From: an uncultured Prevotella sp.
Lineage (GTDB): Bacteria; Bacteroidota; Bacteroidia; Bacteroidales; Bacteroidaceae
Reading direction: 5' to 3'
NCBI GenBank assembly: GCA_900541575.1
Contig: UQKO01000006.1
Coordinates: 1-64,000, forward strand
Length of the DNA stretch: 64,000 nucleotides
This document shows positions 1 to 8,962 of this stretch, in pieces; the first letter of the stretch is position 1, and every line of letters starts with the position of its first letter. The notes under the pieces are model-generated. The model saw nothing but the letters and a program-made list of their open reading frames with translations, was not told where the DNA came from and did no database searches. A program made the translations under genes and the position numbers.

Positions 1-375
1 TCCTTCCTGACTGCAATCGGAATGAGATATTATCACGTTCCAATTGCGCACAGGTCGAAAGCGTGGCTATCATTATAGAGGAGCAAAGAGGGACGGATGT
101 CCTTTTTCGTCCAATAATGAAAGCTGTTCCTTTTGTATGTAGAGGTTAATGCCACAGTCTATGAGTTCCTTGACAGAGGCAAGCACCTCAAACGCATTGC
201 GACCCAATCTTGACAGTTCACTGACAAGTAGGATTCCAATGCGGTTTGCTTTACAGTATTCCATTGCCTCACACAACACAGGACGTTCATCATTCTTCTT
301 TGCGCCAGAGATGTGTTCCTCAAAGACCTTGCAGACTTCGATACCCTTATATTTTGCATACTCCCGTGTATTAGC
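1..375 (-). pseudogene. Serine recombinase (resolvase) remnant, frameshifted and truncated
   Basis: The minus strand encodes a stretch typical of the catalytic domain of Bacteroides-type serine recombinases: YAKYKGIEV, then EEHISGAKKNDERP, then LLVSELSRLGRNAFEVL. The N-terminal part that would carry the catalytic serine is missing, and there is no credible start. The frame stops at 73-75, but a shifted frame continues with IATLSTCAQLERDNISFRLQSG, the conserved segment that normally follows in this family, and runs off the left edge. A one-base shift near position 75 would join the two halves. The gene is therefore broken at both ends and is probably debris of a mobile element or invertase locus. 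Whether more of the element lies outside the window cannot be seen. Confidence 0.75.
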
Positions 376-460
376 AAAAAAATGCCTAATGAACGAGGCA
401 TATAAAGAAAACTGCGGCGAAACATGGCAATTCGTTGTGAAAGTTTTAACTTTGTGCCCA

Positions 461-1474
461 ATGAAATACTCCTTTATTATTCCCGTATATAATCGCCCCA
501 ACGAGGTGGATGAACTTTTGGAAAGCCTTTGCCAACAAAGCTACAAGGATTTTGAAGTAGTGGTGGTGGAGGATGGTTCGTCGATCCCTTGTCAGGACGT
601 AGCAGAGCGATATGCCCAACGGCTCAGTGTACGCTATTTCGTAAAGCCCAATTCGGGGCCAGGCCAGACGCGCAATTATGGTGTAGAGCGTGCCGAGGGA
701 GAGTATGTGCTCATACTCGACTCCGATGTGGTGCTTCCTCCTTCCTATCTTCGCGATGTAGATACTAGTCTTGAAGCCAAACCATGTGACGCTTTTGGCG
801 GCCCCGATTGTGCACACAAAGACTTCACCCCCATGCAGAAAGCGATTAACTATGCCATGACTTCATTCTTCACAACGGGGGGCATACGAGGTGGAAAAAA
901 GAAAATGGATAAATTTTATCCTCGCTCGTTTAATATGGGGGTGCGTCGTGAGGTATACCTTGCACTCCATGGATTTTCAGAGATGCGCTTTGGCGAAGAT
1001 ATAGATTTCTCTACGCGAATCTTTGAAGGCGGGTATCGTTGTCGATTGATTCCTGAGGCTTGGGTGTGGCACAAGCGACGTACGGATCTTAAGAAATTCT
1101 TTAAGCAAGTGTACAACTCGGGCATAGCACGCATCAATCTTACGAAGCGTCATCCAGGTACGCTGAAACTTGTTCACACGTTACCAGCGGTGTTTACTCT
1201 TGGTTGCTTACTACTGATTATGATAGCAGCCGTAGCCGCTGTGATGGGCTGTCCGCATTGGTGGATTTTGATTGTGCCGTTCTTGTTATTCGCTCTTATT
1301 ATCTTTGCGGACGCATCGCGCCGCGAACAAAGTATAGGTGTGGGCTTACGAGCCGTAGCTGCTGCTTACATTCAGCTATGGGGCTATGGTCTTGGCTTTT
1401 GGCAAGCATGGTGGCGTCGCTTCGTGCAAGGAAAAGGAGAGTTTGATGCGTTTAGAGATAATTTTTATAAGTAA
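461..1474 (+). CDS. Family 2 glycosyltransferase with C-terminal membrane segments
   Basis: A 337-residue protein starting MKYSFIIPVYNRP. It has the GT-A fold signature of family 2: the IPVYNR start, VVVEDGSS, GPGQTRNYG, the metal-binding DSD (LILDSDVV, near residue 88), and GEDIDFSTRI where the catalytic acid is expected. Two or three hydrophobic helices follow residue about 245, so it is probably held at the inner membrane and adds sugars to a lipid-linked or cell-surface glycan. The open frame extends upstream to 149, but that extension is antisense to the recombinase remnant, so the ATG at 461 is preferred. Donor and acceptor cannot be inferred. Confidence 0.85.
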   Translation: MKYSFIIPVYNRPNEVDELLESLCQQSYKDFEVVVVEDGSSIPCQDVAERYAQRLSVRYFVKPNSGPGQTRNYGVERAEGEYVLILDSDVVLPPSYLRDVDTSLEAKPCDAFGGPDCAHKDFTPMQKAINYAMTSFFTTGGIRGGKKKMDKFYPRSFNMGVRREVYLALHGFSEMRFGEDIDFSTRIFEGGYRCRLIPEAWVWHKRRTDLKKFFKQVYNSGIARINLTKRHPGTLKLVHTLPAVFTLGCLLLIMIAAVAAVMGCPHWWILIVPFLLFALIIFADASRREQSIGVGLRAVAAAYIQLWGYGLGFWQAWWRRFVQGKGEFDAFRDNFYK

Positions 1475-1586
1475 CGAAGAAAAAGATGGGTAAGCCAGTC
1501 AGAGCATGACAGGACTAGCTCGTACCCAAGTTCCCATTCTTAGTTGAAAAATCCCCAAAAACTTATCAAATAGCTATTGTGCTTTT

Positions 1587-2264
1587 ATGCTCAGCATCAC
1601 TCAACTCAACGAAGAAGATCGTCCGCGCGAGAAATTCTTGCTTACTCATGGCAATGGCATGACAAAGGCCGAACTCTTGGCGATACTCATTGGTTCGGGG
1701 TCGACAGACGAGAATGCCGTACAACTTATGCAGCGTATCCTGACGGACTGCAACGGACAGATTACTACGCTTGGTAAGCGCAGTGTGGAAGAACTTTGTC
1801 AGTACAAGGGAGTGGGACCTGCTAAGGCTGTCACGATACTGGCCGCCTGTCTCTTAGGCGACCGCCGTGCTGAGGAACAGGTACGGCCGGAGGCAATCGT
1901 ATCATCGGAAGATATTTACCGATACTATCACTCGAGCTTGCGCAATCTCTCGCATGAAGAGAGCCACGTGCTCTTGCTCAATCAGAACCTCAAGGTGGTA
2001 GCTTCTCGATTGGTGAGTCGTGGAGGCATTACGGGAACGGTGGTCGATGTGCGGCGTGTGCTCCGTGAAGCCCTTCTTGTCAATGCCACGCAGATTGCCC
2101 TCGTACATAATCATCCCTCGGGAAGTCTGCGTCCGAGCCGAGAAGACGATCGACTTACAGAGAAACTCAAGCAAGCAGCAAACACTATGGACATCAGAAT
2201 GGTGGATCATGTCATCGTGACCAACGATGGGTATTATAGTTATCAAGACGAAGGAAGAATTTGA
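1587..2264 (+). CDS. radC: RadC family JAB/MPN-domain protein
   Basis: At 225 residues this is the normal length for RadC. The N-terminal half has a helix-hairpin-helix-like region (LCQYKGVGPAKAVTILAA). The C-terminal half is a JAMM domain with HEESHVLLLN, then the metal-binding HNHPSG and an aspartate in SREDD. The family is often called a DNA repair protein, but that role is disputed, and the JAMM fold suggests a metal-dependent hydrolase. The frame opens with MLSITQLNEEDRPREK, typical of the family start, so 1587 is kept. It lies between the glycosyltransferase and a DUF59 gene on the same strand. Confidence 0.9.
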   Translation: MLSITQLNEEDRPREKFLLTHGNGMTKAELLAILIGSGSTDENAVQLMQRILTDCNGQITTLGKRSVEELCQYKGVGPAKAVTILAACLLGDRRAEEQVRPEAIVSSEDIYRYYHSSLRNLSHEESHVLLLNQNLKVVASRLVSRGGITGTVVDVRRVLREALLVNATQIALVHNHPSGSLRPSREDDRLTEKLKQAANTMDIRMVDHVIVTNDGYYSYQDEGRI

Positions 2265-2325
2265 GCGAGCGAAAAGCGCTCTAAGTTTAATAAGTTTAGC
2301 GGATGCTTTAAGAAGATAGACAGAC

Positions 2326-2381
2326 CTCATAAACTCATTAAACTCATAATTCATTAAACTCATAAACTCACTAAACTCATA
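2326..2381 (+). repeat. Short AAACTCAT-type tandem repeats
   Basis: The gap between radC and the DUF59 gene contains about six imperfect copies of an 8-9 bp motif around TAAACTCAT, ending directly at the start codon of the next gene. The upstream piece TAAGTTTAATAAGTTTAG is roughly its reverse complement. This is low-complexity sequence with no evident function; it covers the ribosome-binding region of the DUF59 gene. Confidence 0.6.
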
Positions 2382-2705
2382 ATGCTTACAGCAGAAGAAA
2401 AATTGAAAATCGAAGAGCGCATTGTGGATGTGCTTAAGACAGTATACGACCCCGAAATTCCCGTGGATATATATAACTTGGGACTTATCTATCGCATCGA
2501 CCTTCATGATGATGGATTGCTCGAGGTGGATATGACACTTACGGCTCCTAATTGTCCAGCGGCCGACTTCATCCTAGAAGATGTGCGTACAAAACTCGAT
2601 GGTATTGAGGGGGTGACCGATGCAAGAGTAACCCTCGTATTCGAGCCTGAATGGGATAAAGATATGATGACAGAAGAAGCCAAACTCGAATTGGGCCTTC
2701 TTTAA
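2382..2705 (+). CDS. DUF59 / MIP18-family iron-sulfur assembly protein (SufT-like)
   Basis: A 107-residue stand-alone DUF59 protein. Visible family features are the opening helix EERIVDVLKTVYDPEIPVD, followed by NLGLIYRI, the conserved TAPNCPAAD loop carrying the single cysteine, and the closing VTLVFEPEWDKDMMTEEAKLELGL. Proteins of this family help load Fe-S clusters onto target proteins; in bacteria they are called SufT or PaaD-like. No suf genes are in the window, so the Fe-S role rests on family knowledge. It precedes lpxH by 43 bases on the same strand. Confidence 0.85.
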   Translation: MLTAEEKLKIEERIVDVLKTVYDPEIPVDIYNLGLIYRIDLHDDGLLEVDMTLTAPNCPAADFILEDVRTKLDGIEGVTDARVTLVFEPEWDKDMMTEEAKLELGLL

Positions 2706-2748
2706 GTTTACCTCTTACTCCCCTAATTTCTCAATCTACGAACAACCT

Positions 2749-3525
2749 ATGAACAGCGAACGCAAATTCACCTATTTCCTCTCGGATGCCCATCTTGGCA
2801 GTTTGGCCATTCCACATCCGCGTATGCAGGAACGCCGACTCGTCAACTTCCTTGATAGCATTAAGCATAAGGCTGAAGCAGTATACTTGTTGGGCGATAT
2901 ATTTGACTTTTGGCATGAATACAAGACTGTCGTGCCGCGTGGTTATACCCGTTTGCTTGGCAAGATAAGCGAACTTACAGATATGGGAGTGGAAGTGCAT
3001 TACTTCTATGGCAATCACGATTTATGGCAAAATGATTATTTTCAAACAGAATGTGGCATGATGGTGCATGCTCATAGCGAAGTGGTGGAGATTCATGGAC
3101 AAACGTTCTACCTCTCCCATGGTGATGGGCTAGGAGGGAAGGATCGAAAGTTTGCTTTCTTGCGTGGAATGTTCCACAATCGTACGTGTCAGCGCCTCTT
3201 TGCTTCCATCCATCCGCGATGGGGCATGGCGTTCGGGCTGGAATGGGCACGTCGTTCCCGATTAAAGCGTACAGACGGAATGGAACCTCCCTATCAGGGA
3301 GAACAAAATGAGCCTTTAGTATGCTATGCAAAGGAATATTTGCAAACACACCCAGATATCAACTACTTTATTTTCGGACATCGCCATATAGAGCTCGACC
3401 TCATGATAGCTCGCACATGTCGCATCATGATTCTCGGCGATTGGATTAGTCAATTCACGTATGCTGTGTTTGATGGAGAACACATGTTTATGGAGAATTT
3501 TATTGAAGGAGAAAGCAAAGTCTAG
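2749..3525 (+). CDS. lpxH: UDP-2,3-diacylglucosamine hydrolase
   Basis: A 258-residue calcineurin-type metallophosphoesterase. The metal-binding motifs are all present: LSDAHLG, LLGDIFDFWHEY, FYGNHDLW, LSHGDGLG and FGHRHI. GDIFDFW and the spacing are typical of LpxH, which hydrolyses UDP-2,3-diacylglucosamine to lipid X in lipid A synthesis at the inner membrane. Many Bacteroidota annotate this gene simply as a metallophosphoesterase. The gene follows the DUF59 gene and probably shares its transcript. Confidence 0.85.
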   Translation: MNSERKFTYFLSDAHLGSLAIPHPRMQERRLVNFLDSIKHKAEAVYLLGDIFDFWHEYKTVVPRGYTRLLGKISELTDMGVEVHYFYGNHDLWQNDYFQTECGMMVHAHSEVVEIHGQTFYLSHGDGLGGKDRKFAFLRGMFHNRTCQRLFASIHPRWGMAFGLEWARRSRLKRTDGMEPPYQGEQNEPLVCYAKEYLQTHPDINYFIFGHRHIELDLMIARTCRIMILGDWISQFTYAVFDGEHMFMENFIEGESKV

Positions 3526-3717
3526 GTCTAAGGGGTGGTTCTGTTAATTCTAGAATCTGTGGTGTATTCTTCTGATGATGGGATTTGCATGCTCTTGTAA
3601 GCGTCTCTTTGATTGTAAATATGGTGACATAGCCCGCTATGTTCAGTTTCTATCCATTTTCCCCTTTATTTTCAGTGTGAGTATAATAAAACGAACATCT
3701 AAACACTCTTATATAAT

Positions 3718-4620
3718 ATGAAAAAGACAATTCTCACGTTACTTACGTTGGTAATCGCAACTTTCACAGCCCACGCACAGTTGTTGTGGAAAGTGACTGG
3801 GAAGGAACTTACAAAGCCCTCTTATGTGCTCGGCACATTCCATCTTGCCGATGTGGCCTTTGCCGATTCCATTCCTGGTCTTAAAGAGGCTCTCAATGCT
3901 AGCGAACAGGTATATGGTGAGCTTGATATGCGTAAACTCTTGTCTGATCCTTCGCAAGTTCAGCAAATGCAGCTTGCTATGATGCTCCCGAAAGATACTA
4001 CGCTCGATTCGCTGCTTACGATTGAACAGATGAAGCGCCTCAATGAGTTTTTGAAGCAGTATCTCGGCGCTGATCTGACGAATCCAATGTTCGCTCCGAT
4101 GAAGCAGATGAAGCCCGCCGCTATCACCACCCAAATCCAAATGGTGCTGGCTATGCAGATAGCAAAGGGATTCAATCCTCAACAACAGTTTGATACCTAT
4201 TTCCAAAACGTGGCAAACGAACAGCAGAAGCCCGTGGGGGAACTTGAAACTATGGATTACCAGCTAGGAGTGCTTTACGGAGCGTCACTGAAGCGCCAAG
4301 CAGAGTTGCTGATGTGTTTGGTCGATGACGTGGACTATCAAAAAGACGTGCTTAAACGCACCATTGATGCTTATTATAAGCAGAATCTAGAGGCGGTGCA
4401 TAAGGTGATGGACGAAAAGCGCCATAATACTTGCGATAGCACTCCAGAGGAAGACAATATCCTTATCTATACTCGCAATGCCAATTGGGCAAGTGCGCTG
4501 CCTGCACTGATGAAGACACGCAGTACATTCTTGGCTGTAGGTTGTGGTCATCTGCCTGGCGAGCGTGGCTTGATTTCTCTGCTACAGAAGGCAGGCTATA
4601 CTGTAACCCCCATAAAATAA
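3718..4620 (+). CDS. TraB/GumN family secreted protein
   Basis: A 300-residue protein with a clear signal peptide (MKKTILTLLTLVIATFTAHA, cut before QLLW). The TraB/GumN hallmark YVLGTFHLAD lies near the mature N-terminus, and the matching C-terminal motif VGCGHLPGERG lies close to the end, followed by the usual LLQKAGYTVTPI. The family is related to metalloproteases (Tiki-like), but the bacterial role is not settled. The gene ends 7 bases before the ABC ATPase and may be co-transcribed with it. It has a 192-base upstream gap with no promoter I could define. Confidence 0.85.
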   Translation: MKKTILTLLTLVIATFTAHAQLLWKVTGKELTKPSYVLGTFHLADVAFADSIPGLKEALNASEQVYGELDMRKLLSDPSQVQQMQLAMMLPKDTTLDSLLTIEQMKRLNEFLKQYLGADLTNPMFAPMKQMKPAAITTQIQMVLAMQIAKGFNPQQQFDTYFQNVANEQQKPVGELETMDYQLGVLYGASLKRQAELLMCLVDDVDYQKDVLKRTIDAYYKQNLEAVHKVMDEKRHNTCDSTPEEDNILIYTRNANWASALPALMKTRSTFLAVGCGHLPGERGLISLLQKAGYTVTPIK

Positions 4621-4627
4621 CCTCGAG

Positions 4628-5554
4628 ATGATGGAAGAAATGTTTTTGGAAGTAAACAATGTGGTGAAACGCTACGCTGCCCACACAGCCCTAAATGGCG
4701 TAAGCATCCGTGTGCCCAAGGGACAGGTGTTTGGCCTGCTTGGACCCAATGGTGCTGGAAAGACCACATTGATTCGCATCATAAATCGCATTACAGCTCC
4801 TGACAGTGGTAATGTTCGCTTCGATGGGCATTCCTTTCGAGCAGAAGATGTGATGCAGATTGGCTATTTACCAGAAGAACGCGGTCTGTATAAGAAAATG
4901 AAGGTGGGCGAACAAGCCATTTATCTTGCACAGCTCAAGGGACTATCTAAAGCTGAGGCTAAAAGGCGACTTACCCAATGGTTTGAAAAGTTTGACATCA
5001 TGCCATGGTGGGACAAGAAACTCGAAGAACTCTCGAAAGGCATGCAGCAGAAAGTACAATTTATCATCACTGTGCTGCATGAACCACCCTTGCTTATCTT
5101 TGACGAACCCTTCTCAGGCTTTGATCCAGTGAATGCTGAAATGCTGAAGCGCGAAATATTGGAGTTTCGTGATAAAGGCCACACGATTATTTTCTCCACC
5201 CACAATATGGCTTCCGTGGAGGAAGTGTGCGACGAGATAGCGCTGATTAACCATTCGCAAGTGGTGCTATCAGGAAATGTCGGCGAGGTGAAGGAACGTT
5301 TTCGCACGGGAAAGTTCATTGTGACTTCAGCGGATGGTAGCCTTCACTCTGTGGAAGGAAAATTTATGGTAGATAATCATCAACAGAATGGTTCACTACA
5401 CACTTATTTACTTCATAAAGTGGGAGATGCCGACAATTCCACACTTTTCAGCTCCGTAGCCACACAAATCGCTCCGCTAAGCATTGCAGAACAAATGCCA
5501 ACTATGCAAGAAATCTTTTTGAAAACCGTCAAATCTCCTGAAGTGCATGAATAA
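4628..5554 (+). CDS. ABC transporter ATP-binding protein (NatA-like)
   Basis: A 308-residue nucleotide-binding subunit. Walker A is GPNGAGKT (about residues 39-46), the signature is LSKGMQQK, Walker B is LLIFDEPFSGFDP, and the switch histidine lies in FSTHNM. The C-terminal 80 residues form the accessory domain seen in NatA-type exporters. It overlaps the following permease gene by 8 bases, so the two form an exporter pair. The substrate is unknown; NatAB relatives move sodium or drugs, but that cannot be claimed here. Confidence 0.9.
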   Translation: MMEEMFLEVNNVVKRYAAHTALNGVSIRVPKGQVFGLLGPNGAGKTTLIRIINRITAPDSGNVRFDGHSFRAEDVMQIGYLPEERGLYKKMKVGEQAIYLAQLKGLSKAEAKRRLTQWFEKFDIMPWWDKKLEELSKGMQQKVQFIITVLHEPPLLIFDEPFSGFDPVNAEMLKREILEFRDKGHTIIFSTHNMASVEEVCDEIALINHSQVVLSGNVGEVKERFRTGKFIVTSADGSLHSVEGKFMVDNHQQNGSLHTYLLHKVGDADNSTLFSSVATQIAPLSIAEQMPTMQEIFLKTVKSPEVHE

Positions 5555-6872
5555 GTTTGGACTTATTGTGGAACGCGAGTTTTCCACACGTGTCAAGAAA
5601 AAGTCGTTCATCATCCTTACAATCTTGATGCCCTTCATCTTTGCGGCACTCATCTTTGTGCCCATTTGGCTCTCGGGTATTACGGACGATAACCAAAAGA
5701 CTGTGGGGGTATGCGACAAGACACAGAAATATTTACCTTTATTGAAGAGCGATGCCACTTATCGTTTCGTGCCCGTGGCAAATGCCGATGACCTCTCGCT
5801 CTATGACGATACTACGGGGTATGAAGCCATTGTAAGTATTCAAGCCGACTTGGCCACCCATCCTAAGGCTGTCGCCATATATTCTCGTAAAGAAGTGCCT
5901 GCAGGATTGCTTTCTTACGTGACCAATGTGGTCAACGAGAAGATTCGTCACGATAAGCTTGCCGCAACGGGCATTGTTGGTCTTGACAAAATTATTGACG
6001 ATGTGCAGAGCGAAATTACCATTCCCACGCTGAAGCGCAATGCAGAGGGCGATTCTATCTCGTCAGATACAAATATAGCGATTGCTGCAGGCTTCGTGTT
6101 CACGTTCCTTATTTATATGTTCGTCATGAGCTATGGAGGCATGGTGATGCAAAGCGTGATGGAGGAAAAGACCAATCGCATTGTAGAACTTATGGTGTCG
6201 AGTGTGAAGCCATTCCAACTCATGATGGGAAAAATAGTGGGAATCTCGCTCGTGGGATTTGTGCAGTTAGCCATTTGGGGAGTGATGTTGGCTGCAATTC
6301 TTATTGGTGCAGGCATGCTATTTGGTATTTCGGCCGCAGATACGCAACAGACCGCCATGGCTTCACAGATGGCAGGTATGGCGGGAACTGGTGCTATGCC
6401 AACAACGATACCTACGGAATCTCAGCAGATTGTCACTGCGCTACTCAATCTTCCTTATGCCGAGATGGGTATCTGCTTCGTGCTCTATTTCGTGGGCGGC
6501 TATTTGCTCTATGCTTCCTTCTTTGCCGCAGTAGGTGCTTCGGTCAATGCACAGGAAGATTCTTCGCAGTTTATGATGCCTGTCATCCTGATCATGGTGT
6601 TCAGTCTCTATGCGGCTATGGGATCGGCTGAAAATACAAATGGCCCCCTCGCTTTTTGGACTTCCCTGTTTCCCCTTACATCGCCTATCGTGATGATGGT
6701 GCGCATACCATTTACAGTACCTCTTTGGCAAGAGATCCTTTCCATCGCTCTGCTCTATGGCACCGCCCTTTTCTTCGTGTGGTGTAGTGCTCGCATCTAC
6801 AGAGTGGGCATCCTCATGTATGGAAAGAAACCAAGTATCAAGGAGATGCTTCGTTGGATGAGGTATAGATAA
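5547..6872 (+). CDS. ABC-2 type permease (NatB-like)
   Basis: A 441-residue membrane subunit starting inside the ATPase gene. It has one N-terminal membrane helix (residues about 18-40), a large periplasmic domain to about 170, then a cluster of five or so helices, with the ABC-2 signature region MVMQSVMEEKTNRIVELMVSS. The long first loop places it in the NatB/YhaP type. Met/Ala/Gly-rich residues at about 265-290 lie in a variable external loop. Partner of the preceding ATPase. Confidence 0.9.
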   Translation: MNKFGLIVEREFSTRVKKKSFIILTILMPFIFAALIFVPIWLSGITDDNQKTVGVCDKTQKYLPLLKSDATYRFVPVANADDLSLYDDTTGYEAIVSIQADLATHPKAVAIYSRKEVPAGLLSYVTNVVNEKIRHDKLAATGIVGLDKIIDDVQSEITIPTLKRNAEGDSISSDTNIAIAAGFVFTFLIYMFVMSYGGMVMQSVMEEKTNRIVELMVSSVKPFQLMMGKIVGISLVGFVQLAIWGVMLAAILIGAGMLFGISAADTQQTAMASQMAGMAGTGAMPTTIPTESQQIVTALLNLPYAEMGICFVLYFVGGYLLYASFFAAVGASVNAQEDSSQFMMPVILIMVFSLYAAMGSAENTNGPLAFWTSLFPLTSPIVMMVRIPFTVPLWQEILSIALLYGTALFFVWCSARIYRVGILMYGKKPSIKEMLRWMRYR

Positions 6873-6962
6873 TACGATGGAGACTATGAGCTAGCAAAGC
6901 AACCCCCTATCGCTTGCATAAGAAAAGTAGTCCGAAGGTGTGCAAGAACGGAAGTTTTTGTG

Positions 6963-6970
6963 TAGCTTTG
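6963..6970 (+). promoter_or_regulatory. Possible -7 promoter element for murF
   Basis: TAGCTTTG followed by C fits the Bacteroidota -7 consensus TAnnTTTG. No good TTTG lies 19-20 bases upstream, so support is partial. It is 96 bases before murF. Confidence 0.35.
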
Positions 6971-7008
6971 CAATATATTTCATAGCACATTAACGGAAAA
7001 ATATACGT

Positions 7009-7042
7009 ATAGAGAGGAAAGCCGCGTGCTATTCCTCTCTAT
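7009..7042 (+). other. Hairpin in the murF leader
   Basis: An 11-bp perfect stem, ATAGAGAGGAA paired with TTCCTCTCTAT, closes a 12-base loop. It is followed by only a short T run (GCGTTTTC), so it is either a weak terminator for the ABC permease transcript or a structured 5' leader of murF, which starts 24 bases later. Confidence 0.45.
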
Positions 7043-7065
7043 GCGTTTTCAAATACAACCTAACA

Positions 7066-8364
7066 ATGATGTCGATTCCCGAACTTTACGAGCTTTTCCT
7101 CAAGCATCCTGTAATTACTACTGATACACGCGATTGTCCTGCCGATTCCATCTTCTTTGCTCTGCGAGGTGCAAACTTTAATGGCAATGATTTTGCAGTA
7201 AAGGCGCTTGAGAGCGGTTGTGCCTATGCTGTGGTGGACGACCCTCAGTTGAAAGGCGATGAACGGTTCATCCATGTAGACAATGTCCTTGTGGCCATGC
7301 AGCAACTAGCTACCTACCATCGTCGCCAACTTGAAACACCCATCATTCAGATTACGGGCACGAATGGTAAGACTACCACCAAGGAACTTACTGCTGCTGT
7401 GCTCTCTCGAAAATACAATGTGCTCTATACACAGGGCAACTTGAACAATCATATCGGTGTGCCTAAAACGTTGCTCCGCCTTCGTTCAGAACATCAGATC
7501 GCCGTAATCGAAACGGGTGCCAGTCATCCAGGCGAGATAGCTCAACTCTCTGACATTGTCGACCCAGATTGTGGTATTATTACCAATGTGGGACGTGCCC
7601 ATTTAGAAGGCTTCGGCTCGTTCGAAGGAGTGATTCATACCAAGGGCGAACTCTATGATTATCTTCGCTCCAAGGCAGGTGCGTTCATTTTCCTTGATGG
7701 TGACAACTCTTACTTAACTCCTATGACGAGTGGACTGCAAGCAGAGACTTACGGAAAGCCAGGTCATGGCTACGGCGTGGAGGGCGAGGTCATTGAGTGT
7801 ACGCCTTACTTGAAATTTCGCTTTCGCATGGCTGGTGGTGAATGGAGAGAAGTACAGTCCCACTTGATAGGGGCTTACAACGTAACCAACGCGCTTGCAG
7901 CCATTGCAATAGGTCGCCATTTTGGTGTATCAGCAGAAGATGCAGCACTGGCTGTGGCCGAATATCAACCTACCAACAACCGCAGCGAACTGATGCATAC
8001 GGCCGATAATGAACTTATCGTAGATGCTTATAATGCCAACCCTACGAGCATGAAAGCTGCACTCGACAATTTTGCTCTTATTCAGCATCCTCACAAAATG
8101 TTGATTCTCGGTGAGATGCGCGAATTGGGATTTGCATCTGCCGCTGAACATCAGAAGATAGCCTCACAGGCACTCAGCATGGGATGTGAAGAGGTGTGGC
8201 TCGTAGGTGAAGAGTTCCAAGTCTATGCAGAGGGGGGTCTCTGGTTTCCCGATGTAGATGCTGTAAAAACTTCCATCGAGGGGGGCAATCGCCCCACTGG
8301 CCGTCTTATCTTAATCAAAGGCTCCAATGGTACCAAGCTATTCCAACTCCCCGCTTTACTCTAA
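7066..8364 (+). CDS. murF: UDP-MurNAc-tripeptide--D-alanyl-D-alanine ligase
   Basis: A 432-residue Mur ligase. It has the N-terminal substrate domain (TDTRDCPADSIFFALRGANFNGNDF), the ATP-binding ITGTNGKTTTKE (about residues 101-112), the NLNNHIGVP loop and the C-terminal domain with DAYNANPTSM, both typical of MurF rather than MurE. It adds D-Ala-D-Ala to UDP-MurNAc-tripeptide in the cytoplasm during peptidoglycan synthesis. The D-Ala-D-Ala ligase gene is at the other end of this window. M1 or M2 could be the start. Confidence 0.95.
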   Translation: MMSIPELYELFLKHPVITTDTRDCPADSIFFALRGANFNGNDFAVKALESGCAYAVVDDPQLKGDERFIHVDNVLVAMQQLATYHRRQLETPIIQITGTNGKTTTKELTAAVLSRKYNVLYTQGNLNNHIGVPKTLLRLRSEHQIAVIETGASHPGEIAQLSDIVDPDCGIITNVGRAHLEGFGSFEGVIHTKGELYDYLRSKAGAFIFLDGDNSYLTPMTSGLQAETYGKPGHGYGVEGEVIECTPYLKFRFRMAGGEWREVQSHLIGAYNVTNALAAIAIGRHFGVSAEDAALAVAEYQPTNNRSELMHTADNELIVDAYNANPTSMKAALDNFALIQHPHKMLILGEMRELGFASAAEHQKIASQALSMGCEEVWLVGEEFQVYAEGGLWFPDVDAVKTSIEGGNRPTGRLILIKGSNGTKLFQLPALL

Positions 8365-8414
8365 CGAGGAATAGAATAAGCTCATTCACTCCCTAAGTTC
8401 CCCCTCCTATAAGT

Positions 8415-8807
8415 ATGAATTTAATAAAGCGCATATTCTTTGCTTGGCGTGCCCTGTGGCGTTCGCGTTTGCTCATGTGGGTATTCGTACTCATGGCATT
8501 ATTCTATATATGGGCAGCGATGGATCTGTTTTGGAAAGGCACAGAGGCATGGCAATCGGCAGCCATGTCGGTATTGTTCATGCTTCCAATGTTTGTCTAT
8601 GTGGCAACCATCGTTCTCGTCTATGTCTACGCATTCATGAAGGCCAAGATAAGTCAGCAACAGGCAGAACTTGACAAGGCAACCATCGCAACTACTGCAC
8701 CATGTAAAGATGCTGAAAGTGTTTCAGCATCCTCCGCCAATAATGCGGATGCAATCTCATCCTCTGTTCCCGCATTTACTGACGACGACGGAGATCCAGA
8801 AGCTTAA
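8415..8807 (+). CDS. Small two-helix membrane protein of unknown function
   Basis: A 130-residue protein that I do not recognise. Residues about 18-38 and 48-73 are hydrophobic membrane helices, preceded by a basic tryptophan-rich N-terminus (IKRIFFAWRALWRSR). The C-terminal 55 residues are polar and acidic (ending TDDDGDPEA) and probably cytoplasmic. It follows murF by 50 bases and precedes a strong terminator, so it is likely the last gene of the murF transcript. Confidence 0.7.
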   Translation: MNLIKRIFFAWRALWRSRLLMWVFVLMALFYIWAAMDLFWKGTEAWQSAAMSVLFMLPMFVYVATIVLVYVYAFMKAKISQQQAELDKATIATTAPCKDAESVSASSANNADAISSSVPAFTDDDGDPEA

Positions 8808-8827
8808 CAGAAGATTCTGTTGTATAT

Positions 8828-8890
8828 AGAAGAAGCCTACTCATAAGAGCTATATTCCCATATAGTATTTCCTATGAGTAGGCTTCTTCT
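8828..8890. terminator. Strong hairpin terminator downstream of the small membrane gene
   Basis: An 18-bp perfect inverted repeat, AGAAGAAGCCTACTCATA at 8828-8845 and its complement at 8873-8890. The loop itself holds a nested 6-bp stem (CTATAT/ATATAG). The T run is weak, but the stem is long and sits just 20 bases after the plus-strand stop codon. Confidence 0.7.
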
Positions 8891-8962
8891 GTATGTTCGA
8901 ACTCCTTCGTATGGCGTTTGCCCGTCTGCGGATGAGCGATTATAGCTCTGCCGCTCTTCATC

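Noticed and set aside
447..454. TAACTTTG as a promoter for the glycosyltransferase
   Set aside because: It lies only 6 bases before the ATG and has no -33 partner; probably chance.
149..460. N-terminal extension of the glycosyltransferase
   Set aside because: It is antisense to the recombinase remnant and has no GT2 similarity; MKYSFIIPVYNRP at 461 is the normal family start.
2326..2381. Regulatory operator array
   Set aside because: The AAACTCAT repeats are imperfect and low-complexity, with nothing to tie them to a regulator.
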